Positions 46,286 through 59,329 of a stretch of 64,000 nt of DNA are shown one piece after another. Under the pieces are notes generated by a model. That model saw only the letters and a program-made list of their open reading frames with translations. It searched no databases and was not told the DNA's origin. How positions within the stretch are numbered: position 1 is the first letter of the stretch; each line of letters opens with the position of its first letter. Made by a program: the position numbers and the translations under genes. Source of the stretch: Ooceraea biroi (Eukaryota; Arthropoda; Insecta; Hymenoptera; Formicidae); the NCBI RefSeq assembly GCF_003672135.1, contig NC_039519.1, positions 1-64,000 on the forward strand, read 5' to 3'.

Positions 46286-49202
46286 TTAAGGGGGGAGCCT
46301 GCTTTAGAACGTTGAAAATAAGGTATAATTTTACGAATTTTTTTTGGAGAAACTATACAGCGGATCATTATAAAACTTTGATGCATTTATTAGTACATGT
46401 TTAAAGATAAAAAAAATTATTTTTTTATTTAAATATATCGCCTGTAGAGGTCGTCCTGGAGGCATCTTAGTGCAGCTGGCATTGTAAATTGGTGAGCATT
46501 CTCCTGCCTCCAAATTTCATCCAAACTGAAAAATTGAAATATTTTCTCGTTATTTATGAATTCCCATCGTCGATGAACCTTTAATATTCATAAAAACATT
46601 AAGTTAAACAATTATTTTTGCATGAAAAAGTTCAAAAACTTTGCCTAAAAATCGTACTTTTGTGTTCTAAGCTCCACCATTCTGGCACTTTTCAACTTTT
46701 TTCTTCTCTCTTTGGTTCATCGACGATGGGAACTCATAAATAACGAGAACATATTTCAATTTTTCAGTTTAGACGAAATTTGGAGGCAGGAGAATGCTCA
46801 CCAATTTGCAATGCCGGCGACGCGGCTGCACTAAGATTTCTCCAGGACGACCTCTACGAGCGATATATTCAAATAAAAAAATAATTGTTTTTATCTTTAA
46901 ACATGTACTAATAAATGCATTGTAAATTGGCGAGCATTCTCCTGCCTCCAAATTTCATCCAAACTGAAAAATTGAAATATTTTCTCGTTATTTATGAATT
47001 CCCATCGTCGATGAACCTTTAATATTCATAAAAACATTAAGTTAAACAATTATTTTTGCATGAAAAAGTTCAAAAACTTTGCCTAAAAATCGTACTTTTG
47101 TGTTCTAAGCTCCACCATTCTGGCACTTTTCAACTCTTTTCTTCTCTCTTTGGTTCATCGACGATGGGAATTCATAAATAACGAGAACACATTTCAATTT
47201 TTCAGTTTAGACGAAATTTGGAGGCAGGAGAATGCTCACCAATTTGCAATGCCGGCGACGCGGCTGCACTAAGATTTCTCCAGGACGACCTCTACGAGCG
47301 ATACATTCAAATCAAAAAATAATTTTTTTATCTTTAAACATGTACTAATAAATGCATTGTAAATTGGTGAGCATTCTCCTGCCTCCAAATTTCATCCAAA
47401 CTGAAAAATTGAAATATTTTCTCGTTATTTATGAATTCCCATCGTCGATGAACCTTTAATATTCATAAAAACATTAAGTTAAACAATTACTTTTGCATGA
47501 AAAAGTTCAACAACTTTGCCTAAAACTCGTACTTTTGTGTTCTAAGCTCCACCATTTTGGCACTTTTCAACTTTTTTCTTCTCTCTTTGGTTCATCGACG
47601 ATGGGAACTCATAAATAACGAGAACATATTTCAATTTTTCAGTTTAGACGAAATTTGGAGGCAGGAGAATGCTCACCAATTTGCAATGCCGGCGACGCGG
47701 CTGCACTAAGATTTCTCCAGGACGACCTCTACGAGCGATACATTCAAATCAAAAAATAATTTTTTTTATCTTTAAACATGTACTAATAAATGCATTGTAA
47801 ATTGGCGAGCATTCTCCTGCCTCCAAATTTCATCCAAACTGAAAAATTGAAATATTTTCTCGTTATTTATGAATTCCCATCGTCGATGAACCTTTAATAT
47901 TCATAAAAACATTAAGTTAAATAATTACTTTTGCATGAAAAAGTTCAACAACTTTGCCTAAAACTCGTACTTTTGTGTTCTAAGCTCCACCATTCTGGCA
48001 CTTTTCAACTTTTTTCTTCTCTCTTTGGTTCATCGACGATGGGAATTCATAAATAACGAGAAAATATTTCAATTTTTCAGTTTAGACGAAATTTGGAGGC
48101 AGGAGAATGCTCACCAATTTGCAATGCCGGCGACGCGGCTGCACTAAGATTTCTCCAGGACGACCTCTACGAGCGATACATTCAAATAAAAAAATAATTG
48201 TTTTTATCTTTAAACATGTACTAATAAATGCATTGTAAATTGGCGAGCATTCTCCTGCCTCCAAATTTCATCCAAACTGAAAAATTGAAATATTTTCTCG
48301 TTATTTATGAATTCCCATCGTCGATGAACCTTTAATATTCATAAAAACATTAAGTGAAACAATTATTTTTGCATGAAAAAGTTCAAAAACTTTGCCTAAA
48401 AATCGTACTTTTGTGTTCTAAGCTCCACCATTCTGGCACTTTTCAACTTTTTTCTTCTCTCTTTGGTTCATCGACGATGGGAACTCATAAATAACGAGAA
48501 CACATTTCAATTTTTCAGTTTAGACGAAATTTGGAGGCAGGAGAATGCTCACCAATTTGCAATGCCGGCGACGCAGCTGCACTAAGATTTCTCCAGGACG
48601 ACCTCTACGAGCGATATATTCAAATCAAAAAATAATTGTTTTTATCTTTAAACATGTACTAATAAATGCATTGTAAATTGGCGAGCATTCTCCTGCCTCC
48701 AAATTTCATCCAAACTGAAAAATTGAAATATTTTCTCGTTATTTATGAATTCCCATCGTCGATGAACCTTTAATATTCATAAAAACATTAAGTTAAACAA
48801 TTACTTTTGCATGAAAAAGTTCAACAACTTTGCCTAAAATTCGTACTTTTGTGTTCTAAGCTCCACCATTTTGGCACTTTTCAACTTTTTTCTTCTCTCT
48901 TTGGTTCATCGACGATGGGAACTCATAAATAACGAGAACATATTTCAATTTTTCAGTTTAGACGAAATTTGGAGGCAGGAGAATGCTCACCAATTTGCAA
49001 TGCCGGCGACGCGGCTGCACTAAGATTTCTCCAGGACGACCTCTACGAGCGATACATTCAAATAAAAAAATAATTTTTTTATCTTTAAACATGTACTAAT
49101 AAATGCATAAAAGTTTTATAATGATCCGCTGTATAGTTTCTCCAAAAACAATTCGTAAAATATACCTTATTTTCAGCGTTCTAAAGCAGGCTCCCCCCTT
49201 AA
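46286..49202. mobile_element. TTAA-bounded non-autonomous element with long TIRs and a foldback array
   Basis: Both ends read TTAA followed by ggggggagcctgctttag on the inward strand. The inverted ends extend about 130 bp as near-identical sequence (including ggagaaactatacagcgg) before merging with the internal array. TTAA is its own complement, so it may be a target duplication, as in piggyBac elements, or part of the inverted repeat. No transposase is present. The interior is the six-unit array described separately. Confidence 0.75.
46479..49103. repeat. six tandem units of about 437 bp, each an internal foldback
   Basis: Units start at about 46479, 46916, 47353, 47791, 48229 and 48667 and end at 49103 (spacings 437-438). 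In each, an about 90-bp arm beginning gagcattctcctgcctcc and ending tcccatcgtcgatgaacc returns in inverted form about 170 bp later. Transcripts of either strand could fold into long hairpins. Open frames seen here are only repeat shadows. Confidence 0.85.
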
Positions 49203-51717
49203 TTCTTTACCGAATTGTTTTCCGTGAACAGAGAGGAATTCGAGCGGGGACGAAATCATTTCGGAATTATCCGATGCTTCGTAGTTTCTGTGCAACCCAC
49301 TTTTTATCTTCACCGTACATTTGGAGATCCTGCGCCACGTATAAATAGATGCTCTATTTCGATAAAAATAAGTAGGAAAGAATTCATGTACGATCGTCCT
49401 CAATACTGAGAATATCCCGAACATTTAATTTCGGGGCACACGCCTAGTGTTATATAAGTTCGTATTCGTGTGACGATCAAGTAGGTACGCTATCAGTTAT
49501 CTGCCGGATACTTTAATCGAGAAAAACAGCGCTGCCTATCGATCTCGTGTGGAAACGTCGCATACTTAGTAGGCCAATTCGCTCGAAAACCTTTTTGGTT
49601 GTGCTAGCGCGTGGAAAGCTGCACCTACATATCGGCGTATCGTATTATTAAAAGTATTTTATTGTATCATACCTTGCACACATGTGTCCTTATCGAAAAT
49701 GTGCGCTGCGATAAATCGCTAGTTTCACATTCGATGACGATTTCCGTCTTAAATCTACATTGTTATTTGTTAGTCTCATTTATTTTGATAATTGCGCAGT
49801 TCCATGTCGAGTTATCTATTTAGTAATTATGTACACACACACACAGTACATCTTATCGAATTTTTCAGATATACTGTTTCGATCTCTAATATGATTTTTT
49901 ATTTTTTACTTTTTAACGCGATTTTTCCTGTTTTCTTGTTCTTCGAAGGTTTATTGTGTAAAAATAGGCAAATGCGGCTCACAGCTGAAAGCTTGAAAAA
50001 GCTACGATGTTTCTGCCGAATATATCGGCGACTCGCACGAGCGTTTACCATACGCGACACTATCGGAAGTCAGAAAATATTTCGCAAGGTTTCGCCCCGC
50101 TTCGCCATCGGCGCAGAGGCCGTCGTGCAAGCGAGCCATCAATTTTATCATACGTGTAAATTTCGCGTAATCTCTCTCCCTCTCCCTCCCTCTCTGTTTC
50201 TCCTCTCGCCAGGCCTTAGCCTTTCGATAGAAAGATAATTACGTAATTCACGCATGTCGCGTAATGACGCGTTTCTACGTTTCTGCGCCCGTTTCCCAAA
50301 GAGACACAGCTTCTCTTTGTCATCGCTCTCACGTGTACCCCGCCCGTGGAAAACACGGGAATTTTGGTGATTTTAGTCTTCCAGGCCGCAGATCAGCTTA
50401 GATTGAATTCGTTTCGATCGTTTTCGTCACATGGTTTCGCAACGTTCTAATGTAGAACGTTGAGAGATAGAGCTGCATTATACGCATGAATGTACTTTGA
50501 CTAATTTAATTATGCAGTCTCTCTCTCTCACACATTCGAGCAGGTGATTAAATGAGACTGCTTAGCGGGAGCACGCGCCTCAAAGGGACAAATATAATTT
50601 CCGTAACGTTACAGAGGAAACTTGAATATATCGGGAAAATGACGGGTCCATGTTCTCAATTCTTGGCTGGCACTGGGTGTGCGCTGAGTCTTCGAAAGGG
50701 TTAAAGCAACGCGTGTCACGAAAACAGTCCGGCCAGCTAGCAGCGTTCCTTTCCGCGTTGCCAGATCTACCTACGCCTATATCTTCCGTTTGCCGTGAGA
50801 GCTTTGGCAACACCGAAAGGCATTACGGTGTTTCCAACGGCACGCTTTTTCAAGATACGGTCACTCGCAACAATTCGATGCAAAAGAGCGTTAATTATTA
50901 ATTCGCTTGGTAGCATTCTATGCGCAATAAAGCGCAAAAGTCATAAATTATTAATTATAATAACAATACGTTCTGCATAAATATTTTCCAGAGAAGAGAA
51001 TGAGAAAACGTTTTATCGTCACGTATGTGTTGATACGTAGGAAAAATACATTGTTATTTTATATGTCATTTCGTGTGTTTATTATACAGTTTATATTGGT
51101 TTGCAATTTTTATATTACTTTATAATTGAACCTTCATTTACGACGATGAAAATGGTTCACGAGGCACGTGAATTGTGCTGTCCCGTTTACGAGCAGAAGT
51201 ATAATTTGATATTTTCGGCGAAGAGAAAGGCGGCGCCGTTGGCCCATGGCGTCGTCATAGCTTGCTTTTGCGTGGACACGTATCGATTTCCTCAGATTGT
51301 TACTTGCTACTTCACGACGTTACTTTATTCCGGAGCTGGCCATTAGCGATTTCCTGTTCGGAGAAAAATATATATCGGGAGATATGACGTCCTCGTTTAT
51401 CAGATTTTGCATCGTCACGTATGACTCAGACGTAAGCTCGAAAAGAAGCACATCCACGCCTGAATTTTGGCAAACAACCGAGGCTGTCGCAATTAGCGAT
51501 AACGCTGGATTACGCGACCAGCGGATTCTCACGAATCCGAGAATCTAATAGTTCGCATTACACCCTGTCCCGTTTTTTCCGATTCTCTTCGACAAAATTG
51601 TCGATGTGTCGCGATACCGTTGCGTTTGCGATATTGTTGCGTCACTCCAATTACTCTTTCCCGGATCAAAGTCGAATCGAAATTATCATACGTGCTTCCC
51701 ACACTCACGCACGCATA

Positions 51718-51737
51718 TTATTATTATTATTATTATT
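51718..51737. repeat. (TTA)n microsatellite
   Basis: Seven successive ATT/TTA triplets. Confidence 0.85.
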
Positions 51738-52120
51738 CTGCATTTCGCAGTCGGACGAGAGCTGGTCGCTAACGTCTCGCTATCAACAGTCAGTCATTCA
51801 GGAAGTTCCGATAGTTTGGACATAACGCGAGACGTCATCGGCTACGGCAGTCTTGGATGTTTTGTCGAATAGAGTGGAAATGAAATGGAAAAGAGGGGGG
51901 GGGGCACGGGGCGTAAAATGTTGCCAAAAGGCAGGTATCCCCAAAGGAAAAGGGGAGGCAAAAGGCGTCAACTCTTCTCGTCTCGCTCGCTTGGAGAAAG
52001 ACGAGCGTAGCGAAGCATCAACGACCGACGGATTATCGCTCGATTCGAGGTTTTCCTCAAACGCAACTGGCTAGCCTGGCCCCGTTCCATGCACGAGCAC
52101 GCTGATGCGCATACACACAT

Positions 52121-52139
52121 GCGCGCGCGCGCGCGCGCG
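52121..52139. repeat. (GC)n microsatellite
   Basis: Nine GC dinucleotides, flanked by an ACACAC stretch. Alternating purine-pyrimidine tracts of this kind can adopt Z-DNA. Confidence 0.85.
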
Positions 52140-52853
52140 GCGGGTGAACACTTATAACGCCGTTTATAGCCTGCCGCACGCATACAGGCATCGATCTGGT
52201 GATGGATGTACGTATTAAGTTCATTGCGAGCGTAGAGCTAGTCCGATGGAAGTCGGCATACGACTGAAAATGAAAAATGCGCGGAGATAAAAAATAGTTC
52301 AATTTTTGCGGCTGCGGAGAATGCTATTTACGTGGAAACCGAAAATTATGATAAATAGGGCCTGATAGTAGCCCTAGCGGACATTTATAAGTGCAGATTT
52401 TTATTTCGCGTCTTCAGTCACGAGATAAAATCCAAAAATAAAGTGGTATTTAGCAGGTCGCCTTTCCTCCGTCTATTTGCGTCTCTCTCCAGTTAATTTA
52501 ATAAAAAAATTACAGATTTATTTTCCATCGCTTGTGGCTCGGAAATAAAATCCTTCTAGACTCTTTCACGCTCGCGAGCTTTCCGTTTTTTTTTCCTTGC
52601 GCAACGCAGACTCTTCTATCTGCGTTTTTTGATAGTGCCGGCATCATTCCTCGCTCGCGCAGTGCTGGGATCCGCGCAAGATTATTTGTTATCGAGATAG
52701 AGCAAATGTCGCTGAGCGTGATGTAAGCGGCCGCAGCGCGAGATCACAATGCGTTTCATTACCAGTCTCGTTTTGTTCGTTATGAATTGAATTCTTTTGT
52801 GTTATACCTCGAGACGTGCACCGCCGCCATCAACAGGCCTCTTCCACAGCTTC

Positions 52854-53442
52854 TTAAGGGATCCTGGAGTCGTCTGTATTACCGACGGAATTGGTCGATT
52901 TTACTGTACTAATTACTCTTTAACGATTGTATAGAATGAAAAATCCTTCTCCACGATTAAAGTATACAAAGAAATATACCGAGCGAAACTCGACTTTATG
53001 TTAAAAACGACAAAAAAATTTACAGTTTTATTATCGGCTTATTGTGACGTCACCTCGTACATTAATGTTCTTAATATAAAGGTTTTGCAGTTTGTGTGGC
53101 CAAAATTCGATAATCGCAAGGACGAACAAAATGAAAGAATATGGGGAAGCTTTTAGAAATGAGTTTAGAAGCCTAGTGTAAAAGTAATTAGTGCAGAAAG
53201 ATTCGTGATCATTTCGTGCCTACGTATGCCTGTGAAATCGCGGCTGAATCCAAAATTGTGATTTTTTTCCGTTTGGAAAGTTAAGTCCTGCTTTTCACAT
53301 TGCAGTATGCGTGTACTTTCATCGTGGAAAAGGATTTTTCATTCTGTGAATTCAATAAAAAGAAAATACAGGAAAATCATCGATTCCGCCGGTAATTCAG
53401 ACGCCGCGACGGAGTTCACTGGCCACTCCAGGATCCCCTTAA
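52854..53442. mobile_element. TTAA-bounded foldback element (MITE-like)
   Basis: The left end TTAAgggatcctggagt (52854 onward) is matched in inverted form by actccaggatccccTTAA (to 53442). The similarity continues inward for about 120-145 bp with gaps, including gaatgaaaaatcctt near 52936 and its complement near 53335. Interior about 320 bp, no ORF. It shares with the elements at 46286 and 60966 only the TTAA-GGG ends. Confidence 0.65.
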
Positions 53443-55977
53443 CGCTCTCTTACGGGCGAGATCATGTAGCCGTCGCAGGTTGGAGAGAAATGGTGGTATT
53501 AAAAATTAAAAAATTACAAGAATCGTTTTTTTCTCAATATTTTGTGCTCTTCCACAATTTATTCTTGCATTAGGCACATTTCCGTACTCTTGTTAGCATA
53601 AAATGTTTAAAACACGAAGGCTTTGCTAAGGAGGGCAGTTCTAGCATACTTTTGACTACTAAATGGAAGTTACATTGTATTAAGCTATCGCTGTAACGAC
53701 CAATTCGTTATCTTGGGTTCCATTACAACCCACATTACTCATGCGAGATTAACCTTTTAATGTGACCTCGAAATAGCATAGCATGCATTACGTTCCTTAG
53801 AACATAAAAGACTAATTTCTTTCCATTTTCATCGGTTCTATGCTAATTGTACAATCGGAACTATTCCTCCGTCTCGTTGCGTTCCGCGAGAAAGAGGAAA
53901 CTTAAAGATTGGGATTTATGCGAGATGAGACCAGGAATGTCTACGTACACCCGCCAATGATCGCGGCACAAAACGCGGTAAACACCGAGAGACTGGTTTG
54001 GAAAATGTACCGGAACTAGGCCTGTTCGAAAATAAAGCGACCTATCAGAATGAAGGCTGCAGTTCGTTGACTTATTCAGACCGGCTGCGACGACGTCGCC
54101 TGAAATCGATATCGTATCTGATATTTTTGTCAGATACAAGCATGATAATGGGCACTAATAGTTTCTTGCAGCATACGACATATCCGATTTTTGAGGAAGC
54201 GAAAATATCGAATTTTCAAATCTGTCCAGACGAAACACGTAGAACTCGAAATTTAACGGTCTGCGTTTCTCCTCTACATCGATCTCCTTCTAAATAATAT
54301 TTTAGCAAGACTTTTCATAGTTTTATTCACCCATTACTTTTTAATATTCTGGAATTAACGTTCGAGTAGGAAACGTTGGGAGATTCGTTGCGGTTGGGTC
54401 GCGCCGTGCCTCGATTCGGGTCGAGATGGTCACGTGCGTATGAACGTCGCGATTGTGGACCGACCCTACGGTCTTACATCTTCGTCGCGACGTGCTGTCG
54501 TCTCTAGCGATCACCCTTTTCACGCGTCGAAGAGTGACACGACCCCGCGTTCTCGGGTTCGGTTCGGTTCGACTGCTCTCGGCTCGGCTCGACTTTGAGT
54601 CACGACCGCCACGACGGAGCTATCGACCGTTCTGGGTTTCGCGAGATAATAATAATCCGGTTGAAATATATTTGGCGACGAGAGCGACGTGTACTTTCTA
54701 AAAACCGCCGTTTACGCGCGCCGACACGGCGAAAAACAGGCCCGCGCGCGTACACGAAGCGACACGAAGTTGGCCGCGAATCCACGCTTTTCCCCGCCTT
54801 GTGCGCCGCTCGTTAAAATACTCCTCTCCTTATCTCCGTTAAAATTGCGAAGGGACGTCGCGTCGGGAGACACGTTCGTAAGGCGTGTTGAAATGTTGCG
54901 TGCGTTTATGTTACTGAACCATAATTTCGAAATTTCGACGTATGAAAACGGACCTTGCCTGTGTCACTAATCCTTCTCCAGACTAATATAATAGTTTATG
55001 ATGCACAATGCAGCGTAATAATTTACCCGGGTGTATCTTTTAGGCTGATACACACATTTTGAATTGCGAGAGGAACTGGAATGCACGATAGCATAACCAA
55101 CATAAGCACCCGTTAACAAAACGCCGCGTACAATTATCTTAAATGGGCTCCACGCGACGAGCGGTGATCATAGCAGTCTTGTTGAAGCATCAAGAAAAAA
55201 CGGGATTCTTAATTGGCGGGCGTTGCACAACGATTCCGCGCTCCTGGGAGCGGCCTGCCACGCGGCCACATTATAATGAAAGACTGAGGGCCATCCGTTT
55301 CTTTTTGACTTGTCGCATAGCGGAGCGCCCAGTCGCGGCCATCCGAACACTTGGATTAGTCCGTCGTTCCCCGTCGTGCATCCCGTAGCGTAAGTGTAAT
55401 CTGCACGAATTATGTACAGGGTGATCCATTTTATCGACGCATGATGTTATCTGAGATATGTGCCGAACGCTAGCGTGGGAGAAGGAAAGATAAGTCAAAT
55501 GAGGGAGACAAAGTTACTAGACTCTTTCTTCGAGCGAAAACAGAACATTAGTAATTTTCTCTTATCGATATCAGATCCAGAGATTTAATCTCTCCAGACA
55601 CTTACGTGGGCCGGCACAGCCTGCATCCTACGGAACGTATGATGACAAAGAGGGAGTATATTACTTAGCGGACGTTTATAATGTTTTATGGAAGAAAAAA
55701 CGAGAGACTTATACGCGCCAAACGGCCCCGCAAACTCAAGCATCAGCCATGTATGTTTAAACTTATTTTGAATGCATTTTATAGTAATATTGTGGAAAAC
55801 TTAAGTAAAACAGTGAGATGTTTAAAAAGGTAAAAAAGATATTTTTTTATTGAATTGTATTATCGCAGTTCCGGAGGCTTCGACGACGAATAATAAAGAA
55901 GGTCGTCATGGAGAACTAAGATGCTCGCAGTCCCTGGCCGCCATCACCAGTCGCCGGCCATCTGCAAATGTTTCGGC
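53443..55977. other. unique non-coding animal DNA
   Basis: No gene, RNA or repeat supported. A GC-rich patch at about 54360-54900 has several short open frames without family support. Confidence 0.5.
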
Positions 55978-56139
55978 CCTTGTGAGCATTTCTCTGCCTC
56001 TTTCCCCAAAATATTCTCGTTCCACTCAAGCTGATGAAAGGATATAGGAACAATCATCGTGTTGTTCTCGAAGACTATATTTAATGAGTTCCCATCGTCG
56101 GCACAGAAACCAAAGAGAAAAGGAACAGTTGAAAATGCC
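55978..56139. repeat. diverged fragment of the 437-bp foldback unit
   Basis: The segment from cttgtgagcatttctctgcc to tgaaaatgcc aligns loosely with the 437-bp unit (ggtgagcattctcctgcc, ttcccatcgtcg, and aaccaaagaga in the second arm), with large internal differences. It is cut by the assembly gap. Confidence 0.5.
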
Positions 56140-56239
56140 NNNNNNNNNNNNNNNNNNNNNNNNNNNNNNNNNNNNNNNNNNNNNNNNNNNNNNNNNNNNN
56201 NNNNNNNNNNNNNNNNNNNNNNNNNNNNNNNNNNNNNNN
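56140..56239. other. 100-N assembly gap within animal DNA
   Basis: Exactly 100 Ns with animal-type AT-rich DNA on both sides; the left edge lies in a repeat-like sequence. Confidence 0.98.
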
Positions 56240-57890
56240 TTATTTGTATCGAGTATAAGATTATATCTTCGAGCACTCTAATTAAATATAGATCAATTAT
56301 AGAGTATAAAATTGCATGCAAGTATGCTTCGTAATAAATCTGGCACGGTTGTGCTGTTCAGTAACTTCCTGAAAATATTAACGTCTTCTGTCAATGGAAA
56401 ACCAAAGATGAAAAATAGAACGGGAAGAAGCAAGTGCACTTCAATTTTCATTACTCAAATGTCCACTTTTGTGCATGTAGTATAATACAACATCATGGAC
56501 AGCAATCGCGCGTTCATTCGACATTGATATGACGTATGAATATTAAAATATAAAGTATCGCCTCTAAATTCTCATCGGCACGGAAACTGCCATTTCTGAA
56601 TAATGTACGGTCCTATTAAAATCTAATTGCATTACAGTTCGCTGTACGGTGCGTTATTTTGGTACAAACTGAGATTATCAAACCGGCTAATCGTATTTTA
56701 CTCACGTGTCTCGATTATATCTCGTTATACATTTAGACATTAACTCTTTGAGTTTAACTTGGAATTGAAATTTGGAAAACGCTATCGTTCTTGCGCGTTT
56801 TGAAAATAATATTCAATAGGAACTTAATATCAACATAATAATATAAATTTTTACGTCTATCACTGCATGTATCGTGCGAGAAAATTGTATGAACTTTGTG
56901 GATTTTTAAAGCAGCCCACTACCAGGTACGAGATTGGCTTCCTAATTTTTCTATGAAAAGAGAAATGTCAGTATAATATATGTGTGTATATATATATATA
57001 TATGAAAATATATTATAAATCTCATGCGAGAGCCGTTATCTTCTGCGGGCAGCAGAAAATATGCGGCCATTCGCGTAAACCTTTCGTATACCTTTCGGAA
57101 TTGTTCGTGAAATATTACTACATCGAGCGAGCATGTGGAATTTACACAAGCAAATTACACTTCGGGTATATGAAAGCGTAATTATAAATCGGCCACTGAA
57201 AGCAGGAAATTTATGGGAAGGGTTACGATGGCCAAGAGCTGAGAAAACGCCGAATGGCGAAACGGCTGCGCGGTTACAAAGCGGCCGGGAATATCATAAT
57301 TGTAAATTAACAAGTCATACAGCCAACGTTAAAAGACAAGCGTGGCGCGATACGACGGATCATAATTAAAATGTGCTAGCCTATTGCGAGAGCGCGAGGG
57401 TGCATCGAAAATTATTATCTTTTGTATAGGGGGGAGCTACCAACGACTAACACATTAAAGAACCATTTCTCACAGTTTTAATATTTCGATTCAGGAATTC
57501 AATATTCGCAATGCGATCTTCGATATATACACGTACACGTATATACCCTCACACCCACAATTAAAGTTTAAAAGTCCCCATACGTGGCGCAAGCTACTAC
57601 TACACCCACAGAAAAGATTTCTGGACTTAATGCTATTACTCTTTAATCTATTATAAAATAAGATCGCTATAGCGACAATCATATTTATTATTCAAAAGAA
57701 GCATATTTTAATCTTGAATAGAAAATTCGAAAATCTAGATTCAAATAATCTTGGTGCTATCTCATTAATTTTCTCAGAAGGATTTAGATACAAATTTGTA
57801 GCAAGTTCAAAATATTCTTGATTTCAGAATATTGTGAGATCTAAAAGACATCTTATTCTATTCTTCTAAGAGAATTTGTAGAATCTGCAC
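56240..57890. other. AT-rich animal DNA, no supported gene
   Basis: No exon or RNA gene supported. A (TA)n microsatellite lies at 56987-57002. Confidence 0.5.
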
Positions 57891-58136
57891 AAAACGGCCA
57901 ATATTTATGTGTTGCAATCGAAAATCGGGAAAGTGTTTCTGTTATTTACAATGAATAAGTGCAAAAGATATGGAAATGTCTTATCTCGAATCTTATTTCT
58001 CAAGTAAGTATATTGTATATACTTACTTACATTTCCATATCTTTTAATATTTTTTGTAGAGTATTGCACTTATTCATTGTGAATAACAGAAACACTTTCC
58101 CGATTTTCGATGCAACACATAAATATTGGCCGTTTT
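57891..58136. repeat. long imperfect hairpin (inverted repeat)
   Basis: The left arm 57891-57979 (aaaacggccaatatttatgt and on) returns in inverted form at 58029-58136. The right arm has an about 18-nt insertion (aatattttttgtagagta) and a few substitutions. The 49-nt loop contains a nested palindrome (aagtaagtata-ttg-tatacttactt). The structure could be a young foldback insertion or the source of a long double-stranded RNA. Confidence 0.75.
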
Positions 58137-59329
58137 ATCGAATAAAGGACGCAGAAGCGCCGAGTCGACGAGCGACTGTGAGAAAATGATGCGTCGACAT
58201 GGACAAAGCCTACTATAAAGTGGCGCTAATATCAAATTATTCTACATACAAGAATATATAAGCATAAATTTGTACATGTTACTCTTGTCTCGAGACAGTA
58301 AGACAATCTTATTTAATTCGAGAGAGAAGAATAGAAATTACTGATTTAAATTAAAAATTGTTTATTTTCATATTTTTTATACTTGTAATACGATTAAATT
58401 AGTCAAGAATATTTTTCGTCTTGTTATCAGAAATCCTTTCTGAGGGTGTAGATAATGCATTCTCTTACATCGCGCGTATTCGCACTCTCGCGCATCCTGA
58501 TTTATACCGCGAGTCTGGGACGCCGAAAAAGTATCGAGGCACGAGAATCGTAACGATTCTCGAGACTATACATCGTCGTCTAAATCCACGAAGGATTTCG
58601 TCTGACGGCCGGCTGCTGCTGTCACTTCTCCCGTTCGCGCGGCGCGTTCTCGCAGGCTATTTGTTTCGGCGCATCGTGTATTGACTCTGCCGAGCAGCGA
58701 TGGTAGGCGTCGCGGCGATAATATATCGACAGCCCCGGGTGATATATGCTCCAGCGGAGTGAGCGGCGCTGGGCCGTACAGAAGAAAGACTCGTCTCATA
58801 AAGTATAGGGCGATTTGTCACGGCAGTTTGTGATGCGACCGGGAGAGAATAATCCTCTGGATATCATCTAGCGCGCGACTACCCCACCTCGGGCCACGGC
58901 GATTTTCTCCCCTGCGAGCTTCTCGTCCCCTTCGTTCTGAGAGCGGATTACGTCCGACCTCCCTCCCCCACGTTCTTCGTTAGGGATGCGCGCGAGCGAG
59001 CGAGCGCTCCCGCATCGCGATAATCGTACCTGATGCCATTTTCGAAATCGCACGATGCACTTCAGGAGCGGTTCGGTCAATACGGTCGTTTTGCGCTTCG
59101 GTAACTACCGGTTTGATCATGTGAAGCCGGTGACGTGCCACATATTGAAGCAAAGATTTACGTTTCAAGAGACATGGGTATCTTTCCCGTATATTATGTA
59201 ATGTAAAGAGCAACAATTTTCTAGCAAAGAGAGAGTTTTCTTCAGCAAGTTTCTCTCTTTTATCACAAGATGAATAAAAATAATATACAAACTTTTCTAG
59301 ATTTATGAAAGGATGATGAGGTCGCACAT
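58137..59329. other. animal DNA without supported gene
   Basis: Includes a GC-richer stretch (about 58430-59060) with short open frames on both strands but no recognisable domain or splice pattern. Confidence 0.5.

Larger units (their letters stand above)
49203..52853. other. animal DNA without supported genes; scattered microsatellites
   Basis: No exon or RNA gene could be supported. Simple repeats include (AC)n at about 49831-49844, (CT)n at about 50519-50529, (TTA)n at 51718-51737 and (GC)n at 52121-52139. Confidence 0.5.

Noticed and set aside
46479..49103. CRISPR-like array of regular repeats
   Set aside because: Units are 437 bp without short repeats and unique spacers, contain foldbacks, and lie in animal DNA.
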